Of a stretch of 9,808 bases of DNA, positions 1 through 6,314 are shown piece after piece. This DNA is from Candidatus Andersenbacteria bacterium RIFCSPHIGHO2_02_FULL_45_11. Lineage in GTDB: Bacteria > Patescibacteriota > Andersenbacteria > UBA10190. Below the pieces are notes generated by a model. The model was not told the DNA's origin. It did not search any database and was given only the letters and a program-made list of their open reading frames with translations. The stretch covers positions 4,346 to 14,153 of the forward strand of contig MHHP01000012.1 in assembly GCA_001817055.1 (NCBI GenBank), given 5' to 3'. The first letter of the stretch is position 1. The number at the start of each line of letters is the position of its first letter. A program made the position numbers and the translations under genes.

Positions 1-489
1 CCTCCAGAAATAACCCCTCCTATCGTATTTGAGGAAGAAGTTGAAATTTCTGATGGGTATATGGATGCTACGCTCGTAGCTACGTCCTCACCCATCACAT
101 ATATGAGCGTTGCGCCAAAAACCCCAGTAAAGCGCACAAGGGCCCCTCGCGGACCTCTGAGCGAACCTGTAGTACTAGAGGGTATTGCAAGCTACTACAG
201 CCGCGCAGGATGCCTTGGATGCAACCCCTTGTTTGTAATGGCAAATGGACAGGTTCTTGATGATAGCGCGCTTACAATGGCCATTGGTGCCCACCTAAAG
301 CATTTGGTGGGGTACCAGGCAAAGGTTACCAACCTCGCTAATGGACAGTCTGTAGTAGTACGAATCACTGACACTGGTGGATTCTACCAAGACAAGTACG
401 GAAATCGTGTTGCCGATCTTACAATTGGAACAAAGCAGGCAATTGGAATGAAAGGCGGACTTGGAAAAGTAAAAGTTGAAGTGTTTTGA
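1..489 (+). CDS. RlpA-like double-psi beta-barrel protein, 5' end outside the window
   Basis: The frame is open from base 1, so the ATG at 61 is probably internal and the gene begins to the left of the window. Of 162 visible residues, the first ~60 are Pro/Glu- and Thr/Ser-rich and look like a linker. Residues ~61-162 form an RlpA-type double-psi beta-barrel: GIASYYS, then MANGQVLDDSALTMA, then VTNLANGQSVVVRITD, then VADLTIGTKQAIGM. The family motif VNDRGPF reads ITDTGGF here, so the Asp thought to be catalytic in RlpA lytic transglycosylases (~residue 124) is kept while Arg and Pro are lost. A CLGC cysteine pair (~71 and 74) sits after the first strand. RlpA proteins cleave or bind denuded peptidoglycan outside the membrane, and a signal peptide would lie upstream. 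The family call is secure. Enzymatic activity is only inferred, because the motif is altered. Confidence 0.85.
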   Translation, partial: PPEITPPIVFEEEVEISDGYMDATLVATSSPITYMSVAPKTPVKRTRAPRGPLSEPVVLEGIASYYSRAGCLGCNPLFVMANGQVLDDSALTMAIGAHLKHLVGYQAKVTNLANGQSVVVRITDTGGFYQDKYGNRVADLTIGTKQAIGMKGGLGKVKVEVF

Positions 490-519
490 CCCCGTAAAAT
501 CGCTGATGCGATCACGGGG
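490..519 (+). other. Two-part hairpin directly after the RlpA-like stop codon
   Basis: CCCCGT (490-495) pairs with ACGGGG (514-519), and ATCGC (499-503) pairs with GCGAT (508-512) around a TGAT loop. It starts at the base after the stop codon. No T-run follows on either strand, so it is probably an mRNA 3'-end protecting stem or part of a compound terminator with the hairpin at 543-576, not an intrinsic terminator by itself. Confidence 0.5.
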
Positions 520-542
520 CAAGCCCTGCGCCACTCGCATGA

Positions 543-576
543 GAACATTGCAGGCATTTGTCTGTAATGTTCTTTT
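543..576 (+). terminator. Probable intrinsic terminator of the RlpA-like gene
   Basis: GAACATTGCAG (543-553) pairs with CTGTAATGTTC (562-572) over 11 bp including one G-U pair, with an 8-nt loop, followed by TTTT (573-576). The T-run is short, so efficiency is uncertain. The -35 box of the next gene lies inside its loop and descending arm. Confidence 0.6.
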
Positions 577-586
577 GTGCTATAAT
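558..586 (+). promoter_or_regulatory. Extended -10 promoter for the 3D-domain gene
   Basis: A consensus -10 TATAAT sits at 581-586, preceded by TGC (an extended -10). A -35-like TTGTCT sits at 558-563 with a 17-nt spacer. Transcription should begin near 592-597, at or within a few bases of the ATG at 597, so the mRNA would be leaderless or nearly so. Confidence 0.7.
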
Positions 587-596
587 GATATGTAAC

Positions 597-1046
597 ATGG
601 AGCTAGCAAAAACAAACACACACAACTTTAGTGTTCAATTGCTTGGGGCCTTTACGATCATTGCTGTAGCCGCAATGAATGCCTACCCTCTACCAGCACT
701 CGCCTTTGCACAAGTGCTATCTCCACGCCCTGCATACTTCCCCCAAGAGAACTTTTTCGCCGTGACCGCAACGGCATATTCTTCCACGCCGGAACAAACC
801 GATAGCTCTCCGTTCATAACAGCAAGCGGATCTCATGTCCGCCATGGAATTATTGCCGCTAACTTCTTGCCATTAGGGACCAAAATTAGGCTTGGAAAAG
901 AAATATATACTGTAGAAGACCGGATGAGTAAGCGATACAATGGAGAATATCGTATTGATATATGGATGGCGTCTCTAGATGCAGCCCAAAACTTTGGATC
1001 TAGAACGTTGCTTATTGAAGTTATTACTGCCCCGAGCGAGCGTTAA
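597..1046 (+). CDS. Secreted 3D-domain (YuiC/Stationary-phase-factor-like) cell-wall protein
   Basis: The protein is 149 aa. Residues ~11-38 form a hydrophobic signal segment ending in ALAFA, with a plausible cleavage before Gln39. The 3D domain follows: VTATAYSSTPEQTD with PFITASG (55-78), GIIAANFLPLGTKIRL (84-99), VEDRM (106-110) and YRIDIWM (118-124). The three Asp residues that name the domain are Asp69, Asp108 and Asp121. 3D domains share the double-psi barrel fold of MltA and RlpA. Characterised members such as YuiC are muralytic enzymes, so this is probably an exported peptidoglycan lytic transglycosylase. I chose ATG 597 because the in-frame TTG at 558 would place translation inside the terminator and upstream of the -10 box. 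No Shine-Dalgarno sequence is visible. The neighbouring gene encodes another barrel of the same fold class. Confidence 0.88.
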   Translation: MELAKTNTHNFSVQLLGAFTIIAVAAMNAYPLPALAFAQVLSPRPAYFPQENFFAVTATAYSSTPEQTDSSPFITASGSHVRHGIIAANFLPLGTKIRLGKEIYTVEDRMSKRYNGEYRIDIWMASLDAAQNFGSRTLLIEVITAPSER

Positions 1047-1057
1047 ATACACGCTCG
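1037..1057 (+). terminator. Weak hairpin over the 3D-gene stop codon
   Basis: CGAGCGT (1037-1043) pairs with ACGCTCG (1051-1057) around a 7-nt loop that contains the TAA stop. The downstream ATTCCCCTC gives little U-tract, so a terminator role is uncertain. It could limit readthrough into rplS, which has its own promoter just after it. Confidence 0.35.
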
Positions 1058-1073
1058 ATTCCCCTCACCCCAT

Positions 1074-1101
1074 TTGACTTTTTTGGGTGATTCCATAGAA
1101 T
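1074..1101 (+). promoter_or_regulatory. rplS promoter
   Basis: -35 TTGACT (1074-1079), 16-nt spacer, -10 TAGAAT (1096-1101). Only 8 nt separate the -10 box from the rplS ATG at 1110, so the expected start site falls on or within 1-3 nt of the initiation codon. Confidence 0.75.
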
Positions 1102-1109
1102 AGATATCT

Positions 1110-1598
1110 ATGGATCTTGTCCGTGATTTCGAACTTAAGCAGATTGAAGGAATTAACCGTCCTATCTTAAAGGCTGGCGATATTGTCCGTATCGGAACAA
1201 AGGTTGTGGAAGGCGATAAATCCCGTGTCCAGTCCTTTGAAGGTACGATATTAGGAGTTAGGGGAAGCGGGCCATCTACTTCATTTACAGTGCGCCGAGA
1301 GACTGGCAAATTTGCCGTTGAACGTGTATTCCCCCTCTATAGCCCATTAATTACGAATATTGAGATCGTGAAGCGCCAAAAGGTACGCCGAGCAAAGCTG
1401 TTCTACCTCCGCCAAGAAGGCCGCCGACGCGTGAAGGAAGATGGACTTGCAATGCAACGTCACGTAAAAGAAGAGTCTGACAAGAAACGACTTGCAGCTG
1501 AGGCAATAAAGCGAGCCGACGAAGCCGCTGCAGAAGAAGAGAAAAAGGCAAAGAAGGCCGAAGAAAAAACTTCAGAGGAACCAACAGAAACAAAATAA
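1110..1598 (+). CDS. rplS: Large-subunit ribosomal protein bL19
   Basis: The protein is 162 aa. Residues ~1-105 are canonical bL19: the KAGDIVRIGTKVVEGDKSR strand, the FEGTILGVRGSG turn, TSFTVRRET, VERVFPLYSPLI, then KVRRAKLFYLR. bL19 sits at the 30S-50S interface of the ribosome. Typical bL19 is ~115 aa. This one continues with ~50 residues rich in Ala, Glu and Lys (about 108-162) that look like a charged helix or disordered tail. The ATG at 1110 aligns with the family N-terminus. No Shine-Dalgarno motif fits between the -10 box and the ATG, so leaderless initiation is likely. The gene is its own transcription unit between a promoter and a strong terminator. Confidence 0.97.
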   Translation: MDLVRDFELKQIEGINRPILKAGDIVRIGTKVVEGDKSRVQSFEGTILGVRGSGPSTSFTVRRETGKFAVERVFPLYSPLITNIEIVKRQKVRRAKLFYLRQEGRRRVKEDGLAMQRHVKEESDKKRLAAEAIKRADEAAAEEEKKAKKAEEKTSEEPTETK

Positions 1599-1604
1599 AA
1601 AGAT

Positions 1605-1635
1605 AACACCCGCTGGTCAAGCGGGTGTTTGTTTG
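1605..1635 (+). terminator. rplS intrinsic terminator
   Basis: AACACCCGC (1605-1613) pairs with GCGGGTGTT (1621-1629), 9 bp with loop TGGTCAA, then a T-rich tract TTTGTTT. It lies 6 nt after the rplS stop codon and is a textbook Rho-independent terminator. Confidence 0.88.
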
Positions 1636-1650
1636 GTATTAAATATACAC

Positions 1651-1722
1651 GGCCATGTTGCGAAGTGGTAACGCATGGGACTGCAAATCCCTTATGCGCC
1701 GGTTCGATTCCGGCCATGGCCT
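1651..1722 (+). tRNA. tRNA-Cys(GCA)
   Basis: A 72-nt cloverleaf. Acceptor GGCCATG pairs with CATGGCC, D arm GCG/CGC, anticodon loop CTGCAAA with GCA at 1683-1685, and T arm GCCGG/CCGGC with loop TTCGATT. The discriminator base is U (1722), the known identity base for CysRS. Pair 27-43 is U-U. CCA is not encoded (CAG follows the discriminator). It lies 18 nt upstream of tRNA-Leu and is probably co-transcribed with it. I found no convincing separate promoter in the short gap after the rplS terminator. Confidence 0.95.
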
Positions 1723-1740
1723 CAGACAGTTGAATACAAT

Positions 1741-1823
1741 GCCCGGGTGGTGGAATGGCATACACGGCAGGCTTAAGATCTGCTGCCAGCAATGGCTTGC
1801 GAGTTCGAGTCTCGCCCCGGGCA
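1741..1823 (+). tRNA. tRNA-Leu(UAA)
   Basis: An 83-nt class II tRNA. Acceptor GCCCGGG pairs with CCCGGGC, D arm GTG/CAC, anticodon stem GCAGG/TCTGC with loop CTTAAGA and anticodon TAA at 1774-1776, and a 15-nt long variable arm. T arm is GCGAG/CTCGC with loop TTCGAGT. The discriminator is A, as expected for Leu. CCA is not encoded. Its last base touches the stop codon of the converging minus-strand gene, with no spacer. Confidence 0.95.
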
Positions 1824-2075
1824 CTACAATTGAATCTGCGTATTATTCACCAGAGCCTTTTCTACTTCTTTTCGCGAAAGCACATAAGAAGTAGTTCTTT
1901 TTTCGCCACTAGGAAGATGGAACCGAATAATTTCAACTTCATCCTTAGTCCATTTATCCCATAATTCGACGCCTTTTTCGCGGGTCTCGTTCGGGAATAC
2001 ATCAAGCATACGATCATCGCGTTCGATGCGCTCAAAGCCGTCGGCTATTAATTTGTTATATACGTCTTCGGACAT
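1824..2075 (-). CDS. Small protein of unknown function downstream of the RluD-family gene
   Basis: The protein is 83 aa and I do not recognise it. It is charged and soluble-looking, with no membrane segment or Cys. It is rich in Glu, Asp, Lys and Arg, starts MSEDVYNKLIADGFERIE, and has a Trp-containing middle (LWDKWTKDEVEIIRFHLPSG). The chosen ATG (2075-2073) has a good Shine-Dalgarno GGGAG at 2086-2082, spaced by 6 nt. An alternative GTG at 2096-2094 would overlap the upstream stop as GTGA and give 90 aa. It sits just behind the pseudouridine synthase gene and is almost certainly co-transcribed. Its stop codon abuts tRNA-Leu on the other strand, leaving no room for a separate terminator. Confidence 0.7.
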   Translation of the reverse strand: MSEDVYNKLIADGFERIERDDRMLDVFPNETREKGVELWDKWTKDEVEIIRFHLPSGEKRTTSYVLSRKEVEKALVNNTQIQL

Positions 2076-2092
2076 ACGACACTCCCACCCCC

Positions 2093-3031
2093 TCACGCTC
2101 CCCCTCGGGCAGGGGGAGAAATACGCGCGAGAACGGCTGCAAAATCTTCCGCTAACGGTGCTGTAAATGTTTTGGTTTCGCCATTTGGCAACTTAATTGT
2201 TAATTTTTCGGCATGCAACAAATGGCGCGTAACTCCCTGCGGCTGCTTCTGACGTTTAAATGTATAGAGATGGTCACCAACAATAGGAAATCCTAAAAAA
2301 TGCATATGAACACGAATCTGGTGCATGCGTCCGGTTTGTGGGAATGCACGTATAAGAGAATAACCACTTGGATACTTTTCTTCTACCACCCAATCTGTTG
2401 CCGCTTCTTTTCCAAGCGGATCTACTGCTCGGCGCATCGGGTTACGACGACTGCGCGCAATAGGCTGCGTAATGCGCCCATCCCGTCCACCTGGTACCCC
2501 AAACACTAATGCTAAGTATTCTTTCTTTGGTCTACGATCCTGAAATTGCTTCTTTAGGTGCGTATATGCCGTTTCGTTCTTTGCTAAGATCATAACGCCG
2601 CTCGTGTCTTTATCGAGCCGATGCACTATACCCGGCCGATTTTCGCCTTCGCCCACATCGACAGCACTGGGGTATCGTTTTACAAACCAATCAGCAATGG
2701 TTCCTGACCGAATACCCGTGCCTGGATGAACCGCGATACCCGCTGGCTTATTAATAACAACCACGTCCCGGTCTTCATGAACAATAGGGATGTTCATGTC
2801 TACGTCTACAGGAGCTTCGGAAACCGCCTGCATCTCTTCGAGACGGATACGGATATGGTCGTCTTTTTTTACCACCTGGCGAGGCTTTGCAGGGGATCCG
2901 TTCACCAATACCTTTTCGTCTTTAATGGCCTTTTGAATGGCAGAGCGGGAATATCCAGATATTGCAGCCGTGCAACATACGTCCAGCCGTTGGCCGCTGG
3001 ATTCATCGGATACGGTGAACATGTGTTCCAT
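2093..3031 (-). CDS. rluD: RluA/RluD-family 23S rRNA pseudouridine synthase
   Basis: The protein is 312 aa, a normal size for RluD. An N-terminal S4 RNA-binding domain (~1-65) contains GQRLDVCCTAAISGYSRSAIQKAIKDEKVLVNG-like features. The catalytic domain follows: VINKPAGIAVHPG (92-104), HRLDKDTSG (137-145) with the catalytic Asp140, and TGRMHQIRVHM (233-243). RluD isomerises uridines in helix 69 of 23S rRNA. RluA-family specificity cannot be fixed from sequence alone, so the symbol is a best fit. I chose the ATG at 3031 because a -10 TACAAT lies 9 nt upstream. The in-frame TTG at 3061 precedes that promoter, and a second ATG is at 3022. The last codons contain a strong hairpin (2098-2118). 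Confidence 0.93.
   Translation of the reverse strand: MEHMFTVSDESSGQRLDVCCTAAISGYSRSAIQKAIKDEKVLVNGSPAKPRQVVKKDDHIRIRLEEMQAVSEAPVDVDMNIPIVHEDRDVVVINKPAGIAVHPGTGIRSGTIADWFVKRYPSAVDVGEGENRPGIVHRLDKDTSGVMILAKNETAYTHLKKQFQDRRPKKEYLALVFGVPGGRDGRITQPIARSRRNPMRRAVDPLGKEAATDWVVEEKYPSGYSLIRAFPQTGRMHQIRVHMHFLGFPIVGDHLYTFKRQKQPQGVTRHLLHAEKLTIKLPNGETKTFTAPLAEDFAAVLARISPPARGGA
2098..2118 (-). promoter_or_regulatory. GC-rich hairpin in the last codons of the RluD-family gene
   Basis: CTCCCCCT pairs with AGGGGGAG over 8 bp around a 5-nt loop, ending 2 nt before the stop codon and ~12 nt before the ribosome-binding site of the next gene. Its C-rich arm could also pair with the downstream G-rich ribosome-binding region, so it may tune coupling to the small downstream gene. 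The role is inferred. Confidence 0.45.
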
Positions 3032-3040
3032 AGGGCTTCT

Positions 3041-3046
3041 ATTGTA
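3041..3046 (-). promoter_or_regulatory. -10 box of the RluD-family operon
   Basis: On the minus strand TACAAT lies at 3046-3041, 9 nt before the ATG at 3031. Only a weak -35 (TTCGCT-like, 17 nt further upstream) is visible. It is part of a 60-bp divergent promoter region shared with the transporter operon. Confidence 0.5.
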
Positions 3047-3052
3047 CGGATA

Positions 3053-3082
3053 TTGGCGCAAAAAGCGAATACATACTACTAT
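3053..3082 (+). promoter_or_regulatory. Promoter of the MacAB-like operon
   Basis: -35-like TTGGCG (3053-3058), 18-nt spacer, -10 TACTAT (3077-3082). The ATG at 3092 is 9 nt downstream of the -10 box. A GGGGGA run at 3085-3090 ends one base before the ATG, too close to act as a normal Shine-Dalgarno, so leaderless initiation is plausible. Confidence 0.5.
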
Positions 3083-3091
3083 TCGGGGGAT

Positions 3092-4366
3092 ATGAAAACA
3101 TGGATCAAATGGGCAATTACAGCAATTCTCCTACTCAGTATTGCCGGCTTTATAGGGTGGAGAGTTGTGGCAGGCAATATTAAAACACCCGTCCGCACCG
3201 TTTCCGTAAGGGCTCAAACCATTACCAAGGATATTGCATTTACCGGGGCCGTAACTGCCCAGAAGTCTGCTGACTTGGCGTTCGAACTTACCGGAAGTAT
3301 TCAGGCACTGTATGCGAACGTGGGCGACTCTGTAGTACAAGGCCAAAAACTTGCTCTTCTCAACCCCGAAAGCGTTTCATTAGAGCTTGCCAAGGCACAG
3401 GCCGACGCCGCAAGCTCCACTTCTATTCAACTTGTTACGTGGCAAAATGCTACGGAAGATGCAAAGAATCTGAAAGCTGAAAACGCTCGTTCATTAGAAG
3501 AAAAGCGCCAAGCAGTCCGCAATGCAAAAAAGGCACTCGATCAGTCAACAGAAGTTTTTAACGCAAAAGCGGACGAATCAGGGGAGGATGCATCGGCAAC
3601 TAAAACAACATACTCCACTGTTGTCGCAAACCAGAATGCATATGATGCAGCAAAAAAATCTCTTGAAACAGGCCTTGTAAGTGTACAAAAATCCAATGCT
3701 GCCGCTCAAAAAACTGCGGACATTGCGTATGCACAGTACATCAGCACTACTCAGGCTAGCATTTCTAATAGCGGCCTATCTTCGCTAGAAGCACTTGAGC
3801 AACTTGCACGAGTCAAGGCTGCCAAAAGTGTGCTGCGAGCTCCGTTTGATGGTGTTATTACTAAAAAATCATCTGAAATTGGAGAACTTGCAACTGCTGG
3901 AGCTTCGGTACTAACTATTGAAACGGTATCAAACCTCCATCTAACTGCCGACGTGCCAGAAACTGATGCCCTTTCACTCGCTGCCGGCATGTCTGCCGAC
4001 ACAACATTGGATGCGCTCCCATCCCAAGACCGTATTACCACAAGCATTGTAGCCATTGACCCTGCAGCAACTGTCATCCAAGGAGTTCCAACATTCAAGA
4101 TTACGTTATCGCTTGCAAACACTCCTTCCACCCTACGCCCAGGCCTTACCGCAAACATCGTCGTGCATGTAGCAAAAAAGGAGAATGTTCTCGGCATCCC
4201 TCGACGCGCAATTATCACAAAAAATGGTGAGGAATATGTAAGGGTGCAAAAAGCAGATACATCCGAAGAAGAACGAAAAGTTACTACCGGGCTTGGTGGA
4301 TCTGATGGCACTGTAGAAATTACCTCGGGCCTTGTAGAGGGAGAAATTGTTGTTACGTCGAAATAA
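3092..4366 (+). CDS. MacA/HlyD-type membrane fusion protein
   Basis: The protein is 424 aa. An N-terminal membrane anchor spans ~8-27. The first biotinyl-lipoyl half is at ~48-92 (AFTGAV, then ALYANVGDSVVQGQKLALL). An Ala/Lys/Gln-rich helical hairpin occupies ~95-245, and the second lipoyl half ~246-278 (SVLRAPFDGVITKKSSEIGE). A beta-barrel covers ~280-362 and a membrane-proximal domain ~365-424. These proteins link an FtsX-type ABC permease to the outer surface. In MacAB-TolC they bridge to an outer-membrane channel, but in a cell without an outer membrane they work as extracytoplasmic partners. Translation before 3092 is unlikely, since the open frame upstream is only the antisense of the RluD-family gene. 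The stop codon overlaps the next ATG by one base (TAATG). Confidence 0.92.
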   Translation: MKTWIKWAITAILLLSIAGFIGWRVVAGNIKTPVRTVSVRAQTITKDIAFTGAVTAQKSADLAFELTGSIQALYANVGDSVVQGQKLALLNPESVSLELAKAQADAASSTSIQLVTWQNATEDAKNLKAENARSLEEKRQAVRNAKKALDQSTEVFNAKADESGEDASATKTTYSTVVANQNAYDAAKKSLETGLVSVQKSNAAAQKTADIAYAQYISTTQASISNSGLSSLEALEQLARVKAAKSVLRAPFDGVITKKSSEIGELATAGASVLTIETVSNLHLTADVPETDALSLAAGMSADTTLDALPSQDRITTSIVAIDPAATVIQGVPTFKITLSLANTPSTLRPGLTANIVVHVAKKENVLGIPRRAIITKNGEEYVRVQKADTSEEERKVTTGLGGSDGTVEITSGLVEGEIVVTSK

Positions 4367-5073
4367 TGGCCCTCATCGAAGTAAATTCGGTAACGAAAGC
4401 ATATGGCGAAAGTGAGCTTGTAACCCAAGTACTCCACGGCGTTTCTTTTGCTATAGAGGAGGGGGAGTTTGTATCTATTATGGGCCCCTCGGGTTCTGGC
4501 AAGTCAACGCTCCTGCATATTTTGGGGTTACTCGACCGCCCAACAACAGGCACATACACGTTTGCCGGAGAGAATACTGCAACCATGACCGACGAGGCAT
4601 TGGCAATAACACGAAACCAGAACATAGGGTTCGTATTCCAAGCATTCCACTTACTTGCACGCACGAGTGTACTAGAAAACGTCATGCTGCCACTGTATTA
4701 CTCTAATGTTCCAAAGAAAGAGTATGCATCTATGGCGAAAGCGGCGCTTGCACATGTAAACATGAGCCATCGACTAGGGCACATGCCAAGTCAGCTATCT
4801 GGAGGAGAAAGGCAACGAGTTGCTATTGCTCGTGCGCTCGTAAATAACCCAAAGGTAATTTTTGCCGATGAGCCAACGGGCAACCTCGACTCTAAAACCG
4901 GCCAAGCAGTTATGAATACCATTGATGCGCTCCACAAAAGCGGTAGGACCATTGTTGTGATTACTCACGAAACTACTGCAGCTGCATTTGCGCAACGCAT
5001 TATCCAAATTGGAGACGGGCGCATTGCGAGTGATCAGAAAACGGATACTACCCATACCCACTACCACAAATGA
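4366..5073 (+). CDS. MacB/LolD-type ABC transporter ATPase
   Basis: The protein is 235 aa, full length for this family. Walker A GPSGSGKST is at 40-48, the Q-loop Gln92 lies in FVFQAFHLL, and the signature LSGGERQ is at 144-150. Walker B VIFADEPTGNLD is at 164-175 and the H-loop His201 is in VITHE. It is a cytoplasmic nucleotide-binding subunit powering the FtsX-fold permease encoded next. The PTGNLD stretch and the length place it in the MacB/LolD/FtsE group. The C-terminus is His/Thr-rich (THTHYHK). It starts inside the preceding stop codon and ends in an ATGA overlap with the permease. No Shine-Dalgarno is evident, so translational coupling is likely. Confidence 0.95.
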   Translation: MALIEVNSVTKAYGESELVTQVLHGVSFAIEEGEFVSIMGPSGSGKSTLLHILGLLDRPTTGTYTFAGENTATMTDEALAITRNQNIGFVFQAFHLLARTSVLENVMLPLYYSNVPKKEYASMAKAALAHVNMSHRLGHMPSQLSGGERQRVAIARALVNNPKVIFADEPTGNLDSKTGQAVMNTIDALHKSGRTIVVITHETTAAAFAQRIIQIGDGRIASDQKTDTTHTHYHK

Positions 5074-6314
5074 ACATTACCGGCACAATCAAAACGTCAT
5101 TGCGGGCACTCCGAGCACATCTTGGCAGATCGTTACTGACTATTTTGGGTATCGTAATCGGCATTGTCGCAATTGTTCTTGTCATTTCACTCGGAGAAGG
5201 TGCCCAAGACCTTATCTTGAATCAAGTAGAAAGTATTGGCGCCAATAGTATTATCGTACGCCCCGGACGAGAACCTTCAGGCCCATCAGACGTTGCAGAA
5301 TCTATTCTTGCTGACTCATTAAAAATGCGAGACGTGGAAGCACTCAACAAGCCGGTGAACGTGCCCGGAGTTATATCTATCGAACCTGCCATGCTCGTAC
5401 CAGGATCCGTTTCATATAAAGACAACTTGTATCGCGCTACGGTATTTGGATGGACCCCAAACGCCCTAGGAGAAATATTTAATGTGTACCCAGAAGAAGG
5501 TTCGCCGTTTACAGAAGATGACGTACGACAACAAGCCAAGGTGATTGTGATAGGGTCGAAGGTAAAGCAAGAACTGTTTGGCGATTCTGATGCATTGGGA
5601 GAATTTATAAGCGTGCGCGGACAAAAGCTCCAGGTAGTAGGAATCTTGCCTGCAAGTGGGCAAGTGAGCCTATTTAACGTGGATGAAGTTGCTATCATGC
5701 CGTATACCACAGCACAAAAATCATTGCTGGGCGTGAATTACTTCCACGAGCTCTTTATTCGCACGCAGAGCGATGCGGACGTTGACCAGGTATCAGAAGA
5801 CATAAAAGCCACATTGCGCGAAACCCACGGCATCACAGACCCCGCAAAAGATGATTTCTTCGTGGTGGCACAGAAAGATATTGTGGAGCGGGTAAGTACG
5901 ATTACTCAAGTACTTACCATATTCTTAGTTGCCATTGCATCTATATCACTTGTAGTAGGCGGAATTGGAATTATGAACATCATGTTAGTGTCGGTAACAG
6001 AACGGACTCAAGAAATCGGATTACGCAAAGCATTAGGGGCTACGAATAAGAATATTTTAACGAAATTTCTGATTGAATCACTCATCTTAACTGCACTTGG
6101 TGGAATTGGTGGAACAACAATTGCAATTGTACTATCGGCGCTCGTGAGCACTATTGCGCAGACACAATTCAATCTAGATTGGCCGTTCCATTTGCCCATC
6201 TTTGGCATCGTATTGGGCGTTGGAGTAGCAACAGCAATTGGATTAATATTTGGAATCTATCCTGCTCGCAAAGCTGCGCAAAAGGATCCTATCGAAGCAC
6301 TGAGGTTTGAATAG
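5070..6314 (+). CDS. MacB-type (FtsX-fold) ABC transporter permease
   Basis: The protein is 414 aa. TM1 is at ~20-42, then comes GEGAQDLILNQVESIGANSIIV. A large extracytoplasmic MacB core domain spans ~45-275. The FtsX domain has TM2 ~278-305 (GGIGIMNIMLVSVTERTQEIGLRKALGA follows in the cytoplasm), TM3 ~334-358 and TM4 ~376-398. The C-terminal YPARKAAQKDPIEALRFE is the classic family ending. With the two preceding genes it forms a complete MacAB-like mechanotransmission pump. The substrate (peptide, lipid or drug) cannot be read from sequence. The stop codon is immediately followed by the stop codon of the opposing RhuM-Fic gene, and no terminator follows on the plus strand until 7389. A second, orphan copy of this gene's C-terminal codons lies at 7334-7381. 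Confidence 0.95.
   Translation: MNITGTIKTSLRALRAHLGRSLLTILGIVIGIVAIVLVISLGEGAQDLILNQVESIGANSIIVRPGREPSGPSDVAESILADSLKMRDVEALNKPVNVPGVISIEPAMLVPGSVSYKDNLYRATVFGWTPNALGEIFNVYPEEGSPFTEDDVRQQAKVIVIGSKVKQELFGDSDALGEFISVRGQKLQVVGILPASGQVSLFNVDEVAIMPYTTAQKSLLGVNYFHELFIRTQSDADVDQVSEDIKATLRETHGITDPAKDDFFVVAQKDIVERVSTITQVLTIFLVAIASISLVVGGIGIMNIMLVSVTERTQEIGLRKALGATNKNILTKFLIESLILTALGGIGGTTIAIVLSALVSTIAQTQFNLDWPFHLPIFGIVLGVGVATAIGLIFGIYPARKAAQKDPIEALRFE

Noticed and set aside
490..519. Classical Rho-independent terminator after the RlpA-like gene
   Set aside because: The stem is good but there is no T-run. The hairpin at 543-576 is the better terminator, so this is kept only as a structured element.
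558..596. Upstream TTG start extending the 3D-domain protein by 13 residues
   Set aside because: It begins inside a terminator hairpin and upstream of a consensus -10 box. The ATG at 597 gives a normal signal peptide.
1651..1823. Integration site (att) at the tRNA-Cys or tRNA-Leu 3' ends
   Set aside because: No repeated tRNA 3' segment and no integrase are present, and the adjacent gene is a housekeeping operon member.
2726..3091. N-terminal extension of the membrane fusion protein
   Set aside because: This open frame is the antisense of the RluD-family gene and precedes the operon promoter. The protein's membrane anchor starts at 3092.
3751..4437. Long minus-strand open frame opposite the fusion-protein gene
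   Set aside because: It is a composition shadow: low-complexity Ser/Val/Thr translation, no domain, and it fully overlaps a clear gene.
5222..5710. Minus-strand open frame of 162 codons opposite the permease
   Set aside because: It has no recognisable protein features and is antisense to a well-supported MacB-type permease.
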